From Clostridiales bacterium (GTDB lineage: Bacteria > Bacillota > Clostridia > Lachnospirales > Lachnospiraceae), in contig JAGZHZ010000009.1 of the NCBI GenBank assembly GCA_018366495.1, positions 1 through 64,000 of the forward strand: a stretch of 64,000 nt of DNA, read 5' to 3'. The translations under genes were made by a program, and so were the position numbers. This document shows positions 24,449-34,541 of the stretch, piece after piece; position 1 is the stretch's first letter, and each line of letters starts with the position of its first letter. The notes beneath the pieces were generated by a model. It saw only the letters and a list, made by a program, of their open reading frames with translations, did not search any database and was not told the DNA's origin.

Positions 24449-24973
24449 TTGAATAATGTAGAAAAATATATCAGGTCAATTCCTGATTTCCCAGAAACCG
24501 GAGTGATTTTCCGTGATGTTACAAGCGTTCTGCAGGATGCAGACGGACTGCATGAGGCGATTGATGCAATGCAGGAATTGATCGCTGATACGGAAGTAGA
24601 TGTGATTGCAGGTACAGAATCAAGAGGCTTTATTTTTGGAATGCCGATTGCATATAATCTGCACAGACCATTCGTTCCGATCCGCAAAAAAGGAAAGCTT
24701 CCATGTGAGACGATTTCCGAAAAATACGATCTGGAATATGGAACAGCAGAGATTGAGATTCATAAAGATGCAATTAAACCGGGACAAAAAGTAGTACTGG
24801 TCGATGATTTGATTGCAACAGGAGGTACGATAGAAGCTGCGATTAAAATGATTGAACGGCTGGGAGGCGAGGTAGTCAAGGTAGTGTTCCTGATAGAGCT
24901 TGCCGGACTAAAAGGAAGAGAACGACTGAAGAATTACGACGTAGAATCTGTAATACGATACGAGGGAAAGTAA
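24449..24973 (+). CDS. apt: Adenine phosphoribosyltransferase
   Basis: A 174-aa purine salvage enzyme making AMP from adenine and PRPP. The N-terminus has IPDFPETGVIFRDVT; the PRPP loop is VVLVDDLIATGGT; GTESRGFIFG is also typical. The start codon is TTG, 7 bp after AAAGGAGAG; no ATG gives full-length homology. It sits directly upstream of rel, a linkage common in Firmicutes. Confidence 0.96.
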   Translation: MNNVEKYIRSIPDFPETGVIFRDVTSVLQDADGLHEAIDAMQELIADTEVDVIAGTESRGFIFGMPIAYNLHRPFVPIRKKGKLPCETISEKYDLEYGTAEIEIHKDAIKPGQKVVLVDDLIATGGTIEAAIKMIERLGGEVVKVVFLIELAGLKGRERLKNYDVESVIRYEGK

Positions 24974-25014
24974 AACCAGAGAAATAAAGAGTGGAGAAGG
25001 ATGGTGGTACCGGT

Positions 25015-27312
25015 ATGAAAGAGAAAACGGAATTAGATAAGAGAAAGGCGATTCAGGAAGCAGATGCCAGTGTAAAAAAAATGGAAGATTTTACTGATCC
25101 TGAAAAACTGCATGAGGAATTGATAGCCAGTGTAAAAAAATACCATCCGTCAACGGATCTTTCTATGATTGAAAAGGCATATCAGGTGGCGAAAGAAGCA
25201 CATGCGACACAGACACGAAAGTCAGGGGAGCCTTATATTATTCATCCTCTTTGCGTGGCTATCATTCTGGCAGACTTGGAATTGGATAAAGAGAGTATCG
25301 CCGCCGGTCTTCTGCATGATGTGGTAGAAGATACTCCGTGGACGAAGGAAGATATAGAGAGAGAGTTTGGAAGCGAAGTTGCACTCTTAGTTCAGGGTGT
25401 CACAAAACTGGGCGAAAATATGGGAAAGGCGTCAAAGATTGACCGTCAGGCAGAGACTCTTAGAAATATGTTTCTGGCTATGGCAGAGGATATCCGTGTT
25501 ATCTTGATTAAGCTTGCTGACCGGCTTCACAATATGCGTACCCTGAAGTATATGAAACCGGAAAAACAGAAGGAAAAAGCACGGGAGACTATGGATATCT
25601 ACGCTCCGATTGCGCAGAGACTCGGTATCTCTAAAGTAAAGGTAGAACTGGATGATTTATCTTTAAAATATCTGGAGCCGGAAGTATACAGAGACCTGGT
25701 GGAAAAAATTGCTCTGCGCAAAGTTGAGAGAGAAGCATTTGTCCAGGAGATTGTAGACAATGTAAAAGAAAAAATTTCAGCGCAGGGCATCCATGCGGAA
25801 GTGGACGGGCGTGCAAAACACTTTTTCAGCATCTATAAAAAGATGGTAAACCAGGACAAGACACTTGACCAGATCTATGACTTATTTGCAGTGCGCATTA
25901 TTGTAGACACTGTAAAAGACTGCTATGCGGCGCTTGGAGTGATTCATGAGATGTATACACCAGTGCCGGGGCGTTTTAAAGACTATATTGCAATGCCGAA
26001 ACCGAATATGTACCAGTCTCTCCACACAACACTGATCGGCAAAAATGGACAGCCTTTTGAGATACAGATCCGAACTTTTGAGATGCACCGCACAGCAGAG
26101 TTTGGTATCGCTGCACATTGGAAGTATAAAGAGGCGTCAAACGGAAATGTGATTACTTCTGATTCAGAAGCTGAAAAGCTGACATGGCTGCGCCAGATTC
26201 TGGAATGGCAGAGAGATATGTCAGACAACAGTGAATTTATGAGTCTTTTAAAGAGCGATCTCGATTTGTTTGCTGAGAATGTATACTGTTTTACTCCGAC
26301 AGGTGAGGTAAAGGATCTGCCGAATGGTTCTACACCGATTGATTTTGCATATGCTATCCACAGTGCGGTAGGAAACAAGATGATCGGAGCCAGAGTCAAT
26401 GGGAAACTTGTAAATATCAATTATGTGATCCAAAATGGAGACCGAATTGAAATTATTACTTCTCAGAACTCGAAAGGACCAAGTCGTGACTGGCTTAACA
26501 TTGTAAAAAGCACCCAGGCAAAGAATAAGATTAACCAGTGGTTTAAAAATGAGCGCAAAGAAGACAACATCTTAAAAGGAAAAGAGATGATTTCTCAGTA
26601 CTGTAAGATGAAAGGTATTCAGCTCAGCAATTTGATGAAGACAGAGTATCTGGAAAAGGTTATGAGACGGTATGGATTCCGGGACTGGGATTCTGTTCTT
26701 GCTGCAATCGGCCATGGCGGTCTGAAAGAAGGACAGGTTATCAACAGGCTTTTAGATGAATATGAAAAGCAGCATAAGAAAGAGATTACAGATGAAAAGA
26801 TTCTGGAATCTGTGGAAAACCAGAACACGATGAAAGTGCCGAAGTCAAAAGGCGGAATTATTGTCAAAGGAATTGACGATATGGCTGTGCGCTTTTCAAA
26901 ATGCTGTTCTCCTGTTCCGGGGGATGAAATTATCGGATTTGTGACGCGCGGACGCGGAGTTTCCATTCACAGAACGGACTGTGTCAATGTTATTAATCTT
27001 CCGGAAGAAGAGAGAGTACGCCTGATTGAGGCAGAATGGCAGCAGGAACCGGAAAATGAACCGAAAGATAAACATTTCTGTGTCGAAATACAGATTTTTG
27101 GAAATGACAGACCGGGACTGCTCGTCGATATCTCTAAGATTTTTTCAGAGAGAAAAATTAGTCTCAGCCGTCTGAACAGCCAGGTGAGCAAACAGGGCAA
27201 GGCAACGATTGACATGAGGTTTGAAGTGACGGGCAGAGAAGAGCTGAGTACGATTGCCGAGAAGATCAGACAGGTGGACAGCGTTCTCGATATCCGAAGA
27301 AAAACAGGCTGA
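25015..27312 (+). CDS. rel: Bifunctional (p)ppGpp synthetase/hydrolase (RelA/SpoT family)
   Basis: A 765-aa stringent response enzyme. Domains in order: HD hydrolase (YIIHPLCVA; AAGLLHDVVEDT, intact, so hydrolysis is likely), synthetase (PKPNMYQSLHTTLIG), TGS (VYCFTPTGEVKDLPNGST), the CSPVPGDEIIGF conserved-cysteine region, and a C-terminal ACT domain. It makes and degrades the (p)ppGpp alarmone on the ribosome. ATG 25015 is preferred, with GGAGAAGG or GGTGGT upstream; a GTG at 24991 would add eight residues. It follows apt by about 40 bp. Confidence 0.95.
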   Translation: MKEKTELDKRKAIQEADASVKKMEDFTDPEKLHEELIASVKKYHPSTDLSMIEKAYQVAKEAHATQTRKSGEPYIIHPLCVAIILADLELDKESIAAGLLHDVVEDTPWTKEDIEREFGSEVALLVQGVTKLGENMGKASKIDRQAETLRNMFLAMAEDIRVILIKLADRLHNMRTLKYMKPEKQKEKARETMDIYAPIAQRLGISKVKVELDDLSLKYLEPEVYRDLVEKIALRKVEREAFVQEIVDNVKEKISAQGIHAEVDGRAKHFFSIYKKMVNQDKTLDQIYDLFAVRIIVDTVKDCYAALGVIHEMYTPVPGRFKDYIAMPKPNMYQSLHTTLIGKNGQPFEIQIRTFEMHRTAEFGIAAHWKYKEASNGNVITSDSEAEKLTWLRQILEWQRDMSDNSEFMSLLKSDLDLFAENVYCFTPTGEVKDLPNGSTPIDFAYAIHSAVGNKMIGARVNGKLVNINYVIQNGDRIEIITSQNSKGPSRDWLNIVKSTQAKNKINQWFKNERKEDNILKGKEMISQYCKMKGIQLSNLMKTEYLEKVMRRYGFRDWDSVLAAIGHGGLKEGQVINRLLDEYEKQHKKEITDEKILESVENQNTMKVPKSKGGIIVKGIDDMAVRFSKCCSPVPGDEIIGFVTRGRGVSIHRTDCVNVINLPEEERVRLIEAEWQQEPENEPKDKHFCVEIQIFGNDRPGLLVDISKIFSERKISLSRLNSQVSKQGKATIDMRFEVTGREELSTIAEKIRQVDSVLDIRRKTG

Positions 27313-27340
27313 TGCTGTCCGGAGAAAAGAGGGGATAAAT

Positions 27341-27973
27341 ATGGAAAATTTGTTGATTGAAAAGATGGTACTGGGACAGGTTTCAACGAATTGTTATCTG
27401 GCAGTCAATAAAAAAACAAAAGAAGCGATTGTGATTGATCCTGCGGATGAAGCGCGCAGGATCGACAAAAAAATAAAAGAATTAGGGCTGAAGCCGGCTG
27501 CTATTCTTCTGACGCACGGTCATTTTGACCATATCAAGGCGGCAGCAGAGATCAGTGATTTGTATGAGATTTTGATCTATGCCCATGAAAAGGAAGAGGA
27601 AGTCATGGACGACAGCCTGTTAAATTTATCAGCAAATTTTGGAGAGCCTTTCACCGCTGTTGCGGATATGCTTCACACAGATGGTCAGGAGCTTTTTCTT
27701 GCTGGAATGAACATTCAGGTTTTACATACGCCGGGGCATACACAGGGCAGTGTCTGTTATTATTTTCCAGATGAGCAGGTATTATTTTCAGGAGACACAC
27801 TTTTTTACGGCTCTATCGGAAGAACGGATTTTCCGACAGGAAGTATGTCAGAATTAGTCCATTCGGCAAAAGAAAAACTTCTTATTTTGCCGGAAGAAGT
27901 AAAAGTTTATCCGGGTCACGGGGAAGAGACAACAATCCGATATGAGAAAAAATACAATCCTTTTTTAAGCTGA
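27341..27973 (+). CDS. MBL-fold metallo-hydrolase (glyoxalase II-like)
   Basis: A 210-aa metallo-beta-lactamase-fold hydrolase. Metal ligands are visible in THGHFDH, HTPGHTQGS and FSGDTLF, and YPGHGEET near the C-terminus. Relatives hydrolyse S-lactoylglutathione or other thioesters. In glutathione-poor Clostridia the substrate is unknown. The ATG 27341 follows AGAGGGG. It sits 28 bp after rel and is followed at once by hemZ, suggesting one transcript. Confidence 0.9.
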   Translation: MENLLIEKMVLGQVSTNCYLAVNKKTKEAIVIDPADEARRIDKKIKELGLKPAAILLTHGHFDHIKAAAEISDLYEILIYAHEKEEEVMDDSLLNLSANFGEPFTAVADMLHTDGQELFLAGMNIQVLHTPGHTQGSVCYYFPDEQVLFSGDTLFYGSIGRTDFPTGSMSELVHSAKEKLLILPEEVKVYPGHGEETTIRYEKKYNPFLS

Positions 27974-28010
27974 TATGCGAAGAAAAAGAAAAGACACGGG
28001 AGATATACAA

Positions 28011-29474
28011 ATGATTGCAGTTTTACTGAACAAGCAGGACTTTGAATATGATGTCCATTCCCTGATCCGGGCATTTTATCCGGGAGTGGACGTCCATATT
28101 TTTTATGAAGAGACAGAGATCACAGAGGCATATGAAAAAAAATTTGTGATTATGTATGAGCAGGACAGAATTGAAATTACAATTCTCGATGAAAATGGGC
28201 AGAAGATAGCGCAGGATCAGGTGGAAGTGACGTACTATGCTGACCGAAAAGAGACAAAAAATCATCTGAAACAGCTGTTATACCGGATGATCAGTCAGAT
28301 GAAACAGGAGACTCTGCCGTGGGGGACATTGACCGGTATCCGTCCGACAAAAATCCCGATGGCAATGCTGGAACAGGGAAAGAAAAATTCTGAGATTGCA
28401 CAGTATATGAGAGATACTTATTATACAAGCAAAGAAAAGACAGCGCTGAGCATTGCGATTGCAAATAAGGAACGCCATATCCTGCAGGATCTTGATTATC
28501 AGAAAGGATACAGCCTGTATGTGGGAATACCATTTTGTCCAAGCATCTGTCTGTATTGTTCTTTCAGTTCCAGTCCCATTTCTGTATGGAAAGATAAAGT
28601 GGATGCATACTTAGATGCACTGTGCAAAGAGATTGAATATGGTGCAAAGGAATATGCGGATCGCAAGCTGGATACGGTCTATATCGGCGGAGGAACACCT
28701 ACTACGCTGATGCCGGAACAGATGGACCGGCTGTTATCGAAGCTGGAAGAATGTTTTGACATGAAACATATTTTGGAATATACTGTAGAAGCCGGAAGAC
28801 CGGACAGTATTACAAGAGAAAAATTGCAGGTGCTGAAAGACCATCATGTGAGCAGAATTTCAATCAATCCGCAGACAATGAATCAGAAAACACTTGATCT
28901 GATTGGGAGACGTCACACGGTGGAAGAGACGAAAGCTGCTTTTTTTATGGCAAGAGAGATGGGATTCGACAATATTAATATGGATCTGATTGTAGGGCTG
29001 CCAGGTGAGGAAAAAGAGGACGTGGAGCAGACTTTAAAAGAAGTGATCCGGCTTGATCCGGACAGTATCACCGTCCATTCTCTGGCGGTAAAACGTGCGG
29101 CACGTCTGAGTATGTTTAAAGATCAGTATAAAGAAATGACGTTTACAAATAATATGGAGATTATGAATATGACGGCGCAGTATGCCGCTGATGCCGGAAT
29201 GTTTCCTTATTATCTTTACAGACAGAAAAACATGGCAGGAAATTTTGAAAATGTGGGCTATGCAAAAGAAGGAAAAGAAGGAATCTATAATATTCTGATT
29301 ATGGAAGAAGTGCAAAGTATTCTGGCGCTTGGAGCAGGCGCTTCCACAAAAATGGTCCTTGCCAGCGATCGAATCGAGCGGATTGAGAATGTAAAGGATA
29401 TCAAAAATTATATAGAGCGTATCGATGAGATGATTGAGCGCAAACGGCAGGGTTTTATGAAATATGGAAAGTAA
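28011..29474 (+). CDS. hemZ: HemZ-type coproporphyrinogen dehydrogenase family radical SAM protein
   Basis: A 487-aa HemN/HemZ-family radical SAM protein. The 4Fe-4S triad is Cys176, Cys180 and Cys183 (PFCPSICLYCSFSS), followed by IGGGTPTTL and the HemN-like ending. An N-terminal extension of about 160 residues typical of HemZ (LPWGTLTGIRPTKI) is present. Members act in anaerobic haem synthesis, but some radical SAM HemN relatives have other roles and no other haem genes are in the window. The ATG 28011 follows GGGAGATA; an ATG at 27975 is 36 bases upstream without a good site. The gene overlaps the next by 11 bases. Confidence 0.88.
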   Translation: MIAVLLNKQDFEYDVHSLIRAFYPGVDVHIFYEETEITEAYEKKFVIMYEQDRIEITILDENGQKIAQDQVEVTYYADRKETKNHLKQLLYRMISQMKQETLPWGTLTGIRPTKIPMAMLEQGKKNSEIAQYMRDTYYTSKEKTALSIAIANKERHILQDLDYQKGYSLYVGIPFCPSICLYCSFSSSPISVWKDKVDAYLDALCKEIEYGAKEYADRKLDTVYIGGGTPTTLMPEQMDRLLSKLEECFDMKHILEYTVEAGRPDSITREKLQVLKDHHVSRISINPQTMNQKTLDLIGRRHTVEETKAAFFMAREMGFDNINMDLIVGLPGEEKEDVEQTLKEVIRLDPDSITVHSLAVKRAARLSMFKDQYKEMTFTNNMEIMNMTAQYAADAGMFPYYLYRQKNMAGNFENVGYAKEGKEGIYNILIMEEVQSILALGAGASTKMVLASDRIERIENVKDIKNYIERIDEMIERKRQGFMKYGK

Positions 29475-30075
29475 GAGAAACACGAAAAAGAAAGAATATA
29501 AGAAACGATATCGGATCTTACAGCTAAGTCTCGCCGATGAAATTTCCCATGGAATTTGCGTCAGCAATCTTGCATATCAGATCTCGAAAGAGCTGAATCT
29601 GGAAGAAACATTCTGCTATGAAATGGCAGTTGCTGGAATGGTACATGATATCGGAAAGCTGGAATTAGTGAAATATGTCTACAATCAGAAAGAAACCCTG
29701 ATTGTGGAAGAAATTCGCTATGTGAGAGCACATCCGACTGCAGGCTATGCGCTTTTAAAAGGAAGAGAATTCTCAGAGACTGTGCGCCGGTCTGTGCTGT
29801 ATCATCATGAGAACTATGACGGAAGCGGGTATCCGAGCAACTTAAAGGGAAAAGAGATACCGCTTGGAGCAAGGATTTTAAGAATATGCGATGTATTTGC
29901 AGCGTTGACGTCCAGACGGCCTTACAGAGAAGCATACGAAGAAGACATGGCTGTAAAACTTATGATTGATGAAATAAAAAACTTTGATCTTCAGATTTTT
30001 CTTGCTTTTCTGAATGTTATCCATAATGATAAAATCAGAGAACAACTGAAAAATAATAAGATAGATTTCAAATAA
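29464..30075 (+). CDS. Stand-alone HD-GYP domain phosphodiesterase-like protein
   Basis: A 203-aa protein with the HD-GYP signature: the HD pair in GMVHDIGKLE, then HHENYDGSGYP, then DVFAALTSRRPYR. HD-GYP domains hydrolyse cyclic di-GMP or related cyclic dinucleotides. There is no sensor or receiver domain, and the C-terminal third is shortened. The ATG overlaps the end of hemZ, so the two are probably translationally coupled. Confidence 0.85.
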   Translation: MESKRNTKKKEYKKRYRILQLSLADEISHGICVSNLAYQISKELNLEETFCYEMAVAGMVHDIGKLELVKYVYNQKETLIVEEIRYVRAHPTAGYALLKGREFSETVRRSVLYHHENYDGSGYPSNLKGKEIPLGARILRICDVFAALTSRRPYREAYEEDMAVKLMIDEIKNFDLQIFLAFLNVIHNDKIREQLKNNKIDFK

Positions 30076-30091
30076 TGGAGGAGAAAAACGT

Positions 30092-31333
30092 ATGATTACA
30101 CAGGCGCCAAGAGGTGTAGAAGACTGGTACGGAGAGAGAATGAGCAAGCGTTCCGCAGTGGAAAAAATTGCGAGAGATCTGGCAAAAACGTACCATATCA
30201 GTGAAATTATCACGCCGATGTTTGAGCATACCGTGCTTTTTCAGCGCGGCGTCGGAGAGACAACGGACGTTGTACAGAAAGAAATGTATACTTTTATGGA
30301 TAAAGGGGGCCGCAGCATTACACTGAAGCCGGAAGGCACAGCGGGAGCGATGAGAGCTTATCTGGAACATAATATGTATGCAGATCCGGCACCAACAAAG
30401 CTTTACTATGTGACGCAGGCGTTTCGCTATGAAAAACCGCAGAGTGGAAGACTGCGTCAGCATCACCAGTTTGGAATCGAGTTCGTAGGATCAAAAAGCC
30501 CTCTTGCTGAGGTGGAGCTGATCAGCTTTATCACAACTCTGATCCAGAGATTTGGGTTAAAAGATGCAAAACTGCACATCAACAGCATCGGATGCAAAAA
30601 CTGCAGAAAAACATACAATGATGCCCTTCTGGCTTATCTGAAAGAACATGAAGATCAGCTTTGCCCGACATGTCGCGAGAGAATGCAGAAAAATCCACTT
30701 CGTGTTATTGACTGTAAAGTTCCGGAGTGTAAGGAAATCGTGGCAAAAGCGCCGCGCACGATTGACTATCTGGATGAGGAGTGCAGAGACCATTTTGAAG
30801 AATTAAAATCTCTTTTAGATGAACTTGGCATTGAATATGAAGTCGACACAGGCATTGTGCGTGGACTGGACTATTATACTAAGACCGTATTTGAGTTTGT
30901 AAATTCAGATGGATTTACGCTGTGCGGAGGCGGACGATACGACGGTCTGATTCATGAGATCGATGAAAAACAGGATATCCCGTCCGTTGGATTTGGCATG
31001 GGAATCGAGAGAATCCTGTATTTTATGGAAAAAGAAGGCGTAGAACTCGTACAGGAAGAGCCGGTTGCCCTTTATGTCGGAATTCTGGGAAAAGAAGCAA
31101 GAGGACGCGCATATAAACTTGTAAAAGAACTGAGGGAAAAAGGAATCATTGTGGAGACAGATTATATGGATCGAAGCGTCAAAGCGCAGATGAAATATGC
31201 AAATAAAATCGGCGCAAAGAAGACGGTGATTATTGGCTCTGATGAATTAGAAAAGAACTGCGCAAGAGTGAAAGATATGGAGACAGGAGAGCAGACAGAG
31301 ATTGCACTGGATCAGATTGCTTCCCTGTTCTGA
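30092..31333 (+). CDS. hisS: Histidyl-tRNA synthetase
   Basis: A 413-aa class II synthetase. It opens ITQAPRGVEDWYGERM; motif 2 carries RYEKPQSGRLRQHHQFG; HisRS-specific GIVRGLDYYTKTVFEF and GGGRYDGLI are present; the anticodon domain follows. It charges tRNA-His. The ATG follows GGAGGAG. It heads hisS-aspS, 16 bp after the HD-GYP gene. No T-box leader is present upstream. Confidence 0.97.
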   Translation: MITQAPRGVEDWYGERMSKRSAVEKIARDLAKTYHISEIITPMFEHTVLFQRGVGETTDVVQKEMYTFMDKGGRSITLKPEGTAGAMRAYLEHNMYADPAPTKLYYVTQAFRYEKPQSGRLRQHHQFGIEFVGSKSPLAEVELISFITTLIQRFGLKDAKLHINSIGCKNCRKTYNDALLAYLKEHEDQLCPTCRERMQKNPLRVIDCKVPECKEIVAKAPRTIDYLDEECRDHFEELKSLLDELGIEYEVDTGIVRGLDYYTKTVFEFVNSDGFTLCGGGRYDGLIHEIDEKQDIPSVGFGMGIERILYFMEKEGVELVQEEPVALYVGILGKEARGRAYKLVKELREKGIIVETDYMDRSVKAQMKYANKIGAKKTVIIGSDELEKNCARVKDMETGEQTEIALDQIASLF

Positions 31334-31389
31334 AGCAAGCAGATCAGAAAAACGAGACAGATAAAATACAGTAATGGAGGAAAGAAAAA

Positions 31390-33192
31390 ATGGCAGAATC
31401 AATGAAGGGATTAAAACGATCCCATCGGTGCGCGGAGACCGTCAATGTACCGGTTGGCTCCACGGTAACAGTTATGGGATGGGTACAGAAGAGAAGAAAC
31501 TTAGGAAGTCTGATTTTCGTAGATCTTCGTGACCGTTCTGGAATTTTGCAGATTGTATTTGATGAAAATGATATTGGAACAGAAGGATTTGAGAAAGCGG
31601 AGAAGATCCGCAGTGAATTTGTAATCGCAGTGGAAGGAAGATTGGAAAAGAGAGGCGGAGCAGTCAACGAAAATCTGACAACGGGAGAGCTGGAAGTGCG
31701 TGCGACAAGCCTGCGTATCCTGTCAGAATCCGAGACACCGCCATTCCCGATCGAGGAACATATTCAGACAAAAGATGAGCTGAGACTGAAATATCGTTTT
31801 TTGGATTTGAGACGTCCAAATCTTCAGAGAAACCTGATGCTCAGAAGCCTTGTCGCAACAGAAGTGCGTGCTTTTCTGGCAGAGGAAGGATTTTTAGAGA
31901 TCGAAACGCCAATTCTGATTAAGAGTACACCGGAAGGGGCAAGAGATTACCTTGTGCCAAGCCGTATCCATACAGGGAATTTTTATGCGCTGCCGCAGTC
32001 TCCACAGCTGTACAAACAGCTTTTAATGTGTTCTGGGTATGACAGATATTTCCAGATTGCAAAGTGTTTCCGCGATGAGGATTTAAGGGCAGACCGTCAG
32101 CCAGAGTTTACTCAGATTGACATGGAGCTTTCTTTTGTCGATATCGACGACGTGATTGATGTGAATGAAAGATTGCTTGCCAGAATCTTCAAAAAAGCAA
32201 TCGGTGTGGATGTGCCGCTGCCGATTCCGAGAATGACATGGCAGGAAGCGATGGACCGTTTTGGCTCTGATAAACCAGATATCCGTTTTGGAATGGAATT
32301 AAAAGATGTATCTGATGTAGTAAAAGACTGCGGATTCTCTGTATTTAAAAATGCACTGGAAAATGGCGGAAGTGTGCGCGGAATCAATGCCGACGGCCAG
32401 GGACATATGCCGAGAAAGAAAATTGATGCTCTGGTAGAGTTTGCAAAGGGATATGGAGCAAAAGGTCTTGCTTACCTTGCAATCAATGAAGACGGCACAT
32501 ATAAATCTTCTTTTGCAAAATTTATGACAGAAGAAGAACTGAAGGCGCTTGTTGAGAGAATGGAAGGAAAGCCGGGAGATTTACTTTTCTTTGCAGCAGA
32601 CAAGAATAAAGTAGTATGGGATGTCCTTGGAAATCTGCGTCTTGAGATTGCAAAAAATCTGGGACTTCTGAAGAAAAATGAATATAAATTCCTGTGGGTG
32701 ACAGAGTTCCCTCTTCTGGAGTGGTCAGAAGATCAGGGAAGATATGTGGCAATGCACCATCCATTCACAATGCCGATGGAAGAAGATCTGGATAAACTGG
32801 ATACAGATCCAGGAGCAGTCCGTGCAAAGGCATATGATATTGTGTTGAACGGTACAGAAATCGGCGGCGGAAGTGTGAGAATTCATCAGGATGATATCCA
32901 GTCCAAGATGTTTGAAATTCTTGGATTTACGCCGGAGAGAGCGGAAGACCAGTTTGGATTCCTGCTGCGTGCATTCCGATATGGAGTACCGCCTCATGCA
33001 GGACTGGCATATGGCTTGGATCGTCTGATTATGCTTATGGCAGAAGAAGACAGTATCCGTGAAGTGATTGCGTTCCCGAAGGTAAAAGATGCTTCCTGTC
33101 TGATGACTGGAGCGCCTGGAATTGTAGAAGAAAAACAGCTGGAAGAGCTGTGCCTGAAAGTGGTAGAAAAAGAGCAGAAAAAGGAAGAGTAA
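31390..33192 (+). CDS. aspS: Aspartyl-tRNA synthetase
   Basis: A 600-aa bacterial-type AspRS. An N-terminal OB anticodon domain (VMGWVQKRRNLGSLIFVDLRD) is followed by class II motifs (IETPILIKSTPEGARDYLVPSR; CFRDEDLRADRQPEFTQ), the GAD insertion domain, and motif 3 (GLAYGLDRLIML). It charges tRNA-Asp. The ATG follows TGGAGGAA. A bidirectional terminator ends it 80 bp downstream, shared with the convergent lipoprotein gene. Confidence 0.97.
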   Translation: MAESMKGLKRSHRCAETVNVPVGSTVTVMGWVQKRRNLGSLIFVDLRDRSGILQIVFDENDIGTEGFEKAEKIRSEFVIAVEGRLEKRGGAVNENLTTGELEVRATSLRILSESETPPFPIEEHIQTKDELRLKYRFLDLRRPNLQRNLMLRSLVATEVRAFLAEEGFLEIETPILIKSTPEGARDYLVPSRIHTGNFYALPQSPQLYKQLLMCSGYDRYFQIAKCFRDEDLRADRQPEFTQIDMELSFVDIDDVIDVNERLLARIFKKAIGVDVPLPIPRMTWQEAMDRFGSDKPDIRFGMELKDVSDVVKDCGFSVFKNALENGGSVRGINADGQGHMPRKKIDALVEFAKGYGAKGLAYLAINEDGTYKSSFAKFMTEEELKALVERMEGKPGDLLFFAADKNKVVWDVLGNLRLEIAKNLGLLKKNEYKFLWVTEFPLLEWSEDQGRYVAMHHPFTMPMEEDLDKLDTDPGAVRAKAYDIVLNGTEIGGGSVRIHQDDIQSKMFEILGFTPERAEDQFGFLLRAFRYGVPPHAGLAYGLDRLIMLMAEEDSIREVIAFPKVKDASCLMTGAPGIVEEKQLEELCLKVVEKEQKKEE

Positions 33193-33270
33193 TCATTCCT
33201 TGTGATGCATATAATCCGATGTGCCATCAAACCCTTTGTTTTAGCCAAGGGGATTGATAAACACAAAATG

Positions 33271-33325
33271 AAAAAAGAGTGTGTGTTCCATGAGAAAAAG
33301 AAAAATGGAACACACACTCTTTTTT
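33271..33325. terminator. Bidirectional terminator between aspS and the lipoprotein gene
   Basis: A perfect 21-bp stem (33271-33291 with 33305-33325) starts with six A's and ends with six T's, so it works in both directions. The stop of the minus-strand gene lies inside it. Confidence 0.93.
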
Positions 33326-34508
33326 ATGCAGCTGGCTGAATGACAGGAAGCTTTTCCAGATTCGTCTGGCCGGAGGTTTCTGTCTCAGTCTCGTCAGAGA
33401 ACATTTTTGTCTGCTGGGAGGCTTCAGAAAAGGCAGAGGAAGCCTCTGTGATATTTCCAAGAATTGCTTCTGTCAGTTCAGAAGTATTCTGGATTTCCCA
33501 GATAAGTCCTGTATTTTTTAACTGGATGGAGAGGGAATTTGTGGTCACATCATCGGTTTCCTGAAGCGATTCCAGAAGAAGCTGCGCCGTTTTTTCATTT
33601 CGTTCCTGCTCTGTAGCTAGTATGGGATCGGCTGTCTCTGCATATGCAAGCAGAGCATCCTTATATGTACTCAAAACGGAATACAGATCCAGATTTGTGA
33701 TATCAACCAGGACCTCAGCAGAAGAATCATCTTGCTGTGAGGAAGTAATCTGATAGGTAAGATTTTCCAGAATCTGTGAAGCAAAAGCGAGATCAATCTC
33801 ATCTGCATTGGAACTTGCTGCAGAAAAAATATCATCAATTCCAAAGTAAGAAAGAAACTGATCCGGTTCCATATTTTGAAAATAGTCCAGATTGATTTCC
33901 ACTACTTCTTCAGCAGATACAATATCTGGGTTCATCATATAAGAGGATAAACCGCTCACAAGACCGTCCTCCAGTTTGTCGGAGTCAATGATAGTCCAGG
34001 CGCCTTCTTTTTTTTCAAGAGGAATGTCAAGCGTTGTTGTCTTTAATTCATATTGATTTTCAACAAGCAGTTGTTTTAAAAGTTTAGAATAAAAAGCAAC
34101 GGATTGTTCTGCTTTTGCGGGATGATCGAGAGAATCGGCTATAATAGCACGGCACAGATCGTTCGCAAGTGCATGAGCGTCGATATTTGTGATAGAGACA
34201 GTGACAACAGCTTTTTCCTCTTTTACGTCAGTACTCTCAATCTTATAGGAGAAATTCTCAAAAAATAACTGCATTGCCTCCATGGCAGATTGTTTGACTT
34301 CATCTGTCAGCCTGTCATTTTCAGAAAAAATATGGTAGGAGGAGAAGGATTCAATCGTCTCTTCATCCAGATCTTTAATTAAATTTAATTCTTTCTTTAC
34401 GACTCCTTTTGGTGAATTTTTGCTTGCAGAACATCCGGAAAGTATGACTGCACAGAAAGAACATAGAACAAGAAAAAATGAAAGCCGGTAAAGCGTTTTT
34501 TTGTACAT
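33324..34508 (-). CDS. Lipoprotein with two internal DUF5105-like repeats
   Basis: A 394-aa predicted lipoprotein. The lipobox is VILSGCSA (Cys about 25). Two halves show the same pattern: a short helix, a MEPDQFLSYFG- or LDEETIESFSS-like start, a SYKIESTDVKEEKAVVTVSITNID strand set matched later by TYQITSSQQDDSSAEVLVDITNLD, and a TTLDIPLEKKEGAWTI / SLSIQLKNTGLIWEI ending. These resemble NTF2-like DUF5105/DUF4878 domains of Firmicutes lipoproteins. Function is unknown. The start follows AAAGGAGTC. The last residues are encoded within the terminator stem. Confidence 0.83.
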   Translation of the reverse strand: MYKKTLYRLSFFLVLCSFCAVILSGCSASKNSPKGVVKKELNLIKDLDEETIESFSSYHIFSENDRLTDEVKQSAMEAMQLFFENFSYKIESTDVKEEKAVVTVSITNIDAHALANDLCRAIIADSLDHPAKAEQSVAFYSKLLKQLLVENQYELKTTTLDIPLEKKEGAWTIIDSDKLEDGLVSGLSSYMMNPDIVSAEEVVEINLDYFQNMEPDQFLSYFGIDDIFSAASSNADEIDLAFASQILENLTYQITSSQQDDSSAEVLVDITNLDLYSVLSTYKDALLAYAETADPILATEQERNEKTAQLLLESLQETDDVTTNSLSIQLKNTGLIWEIQNTSELTEAILGNITEASSAFSEASQQTKMFSDETETETSGQTNLEKLPVIQPAA

Positions 34509-34541
34509 AATAAGACTCCTTTATTGCGTTTTATAGCAAAA

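Noticed and set aside
29940..30091. Possible T-box leader before hisS-aspS
   Set aside because: No T-box or specifier hairpin; the gap to the previous gene is only 16 bp.
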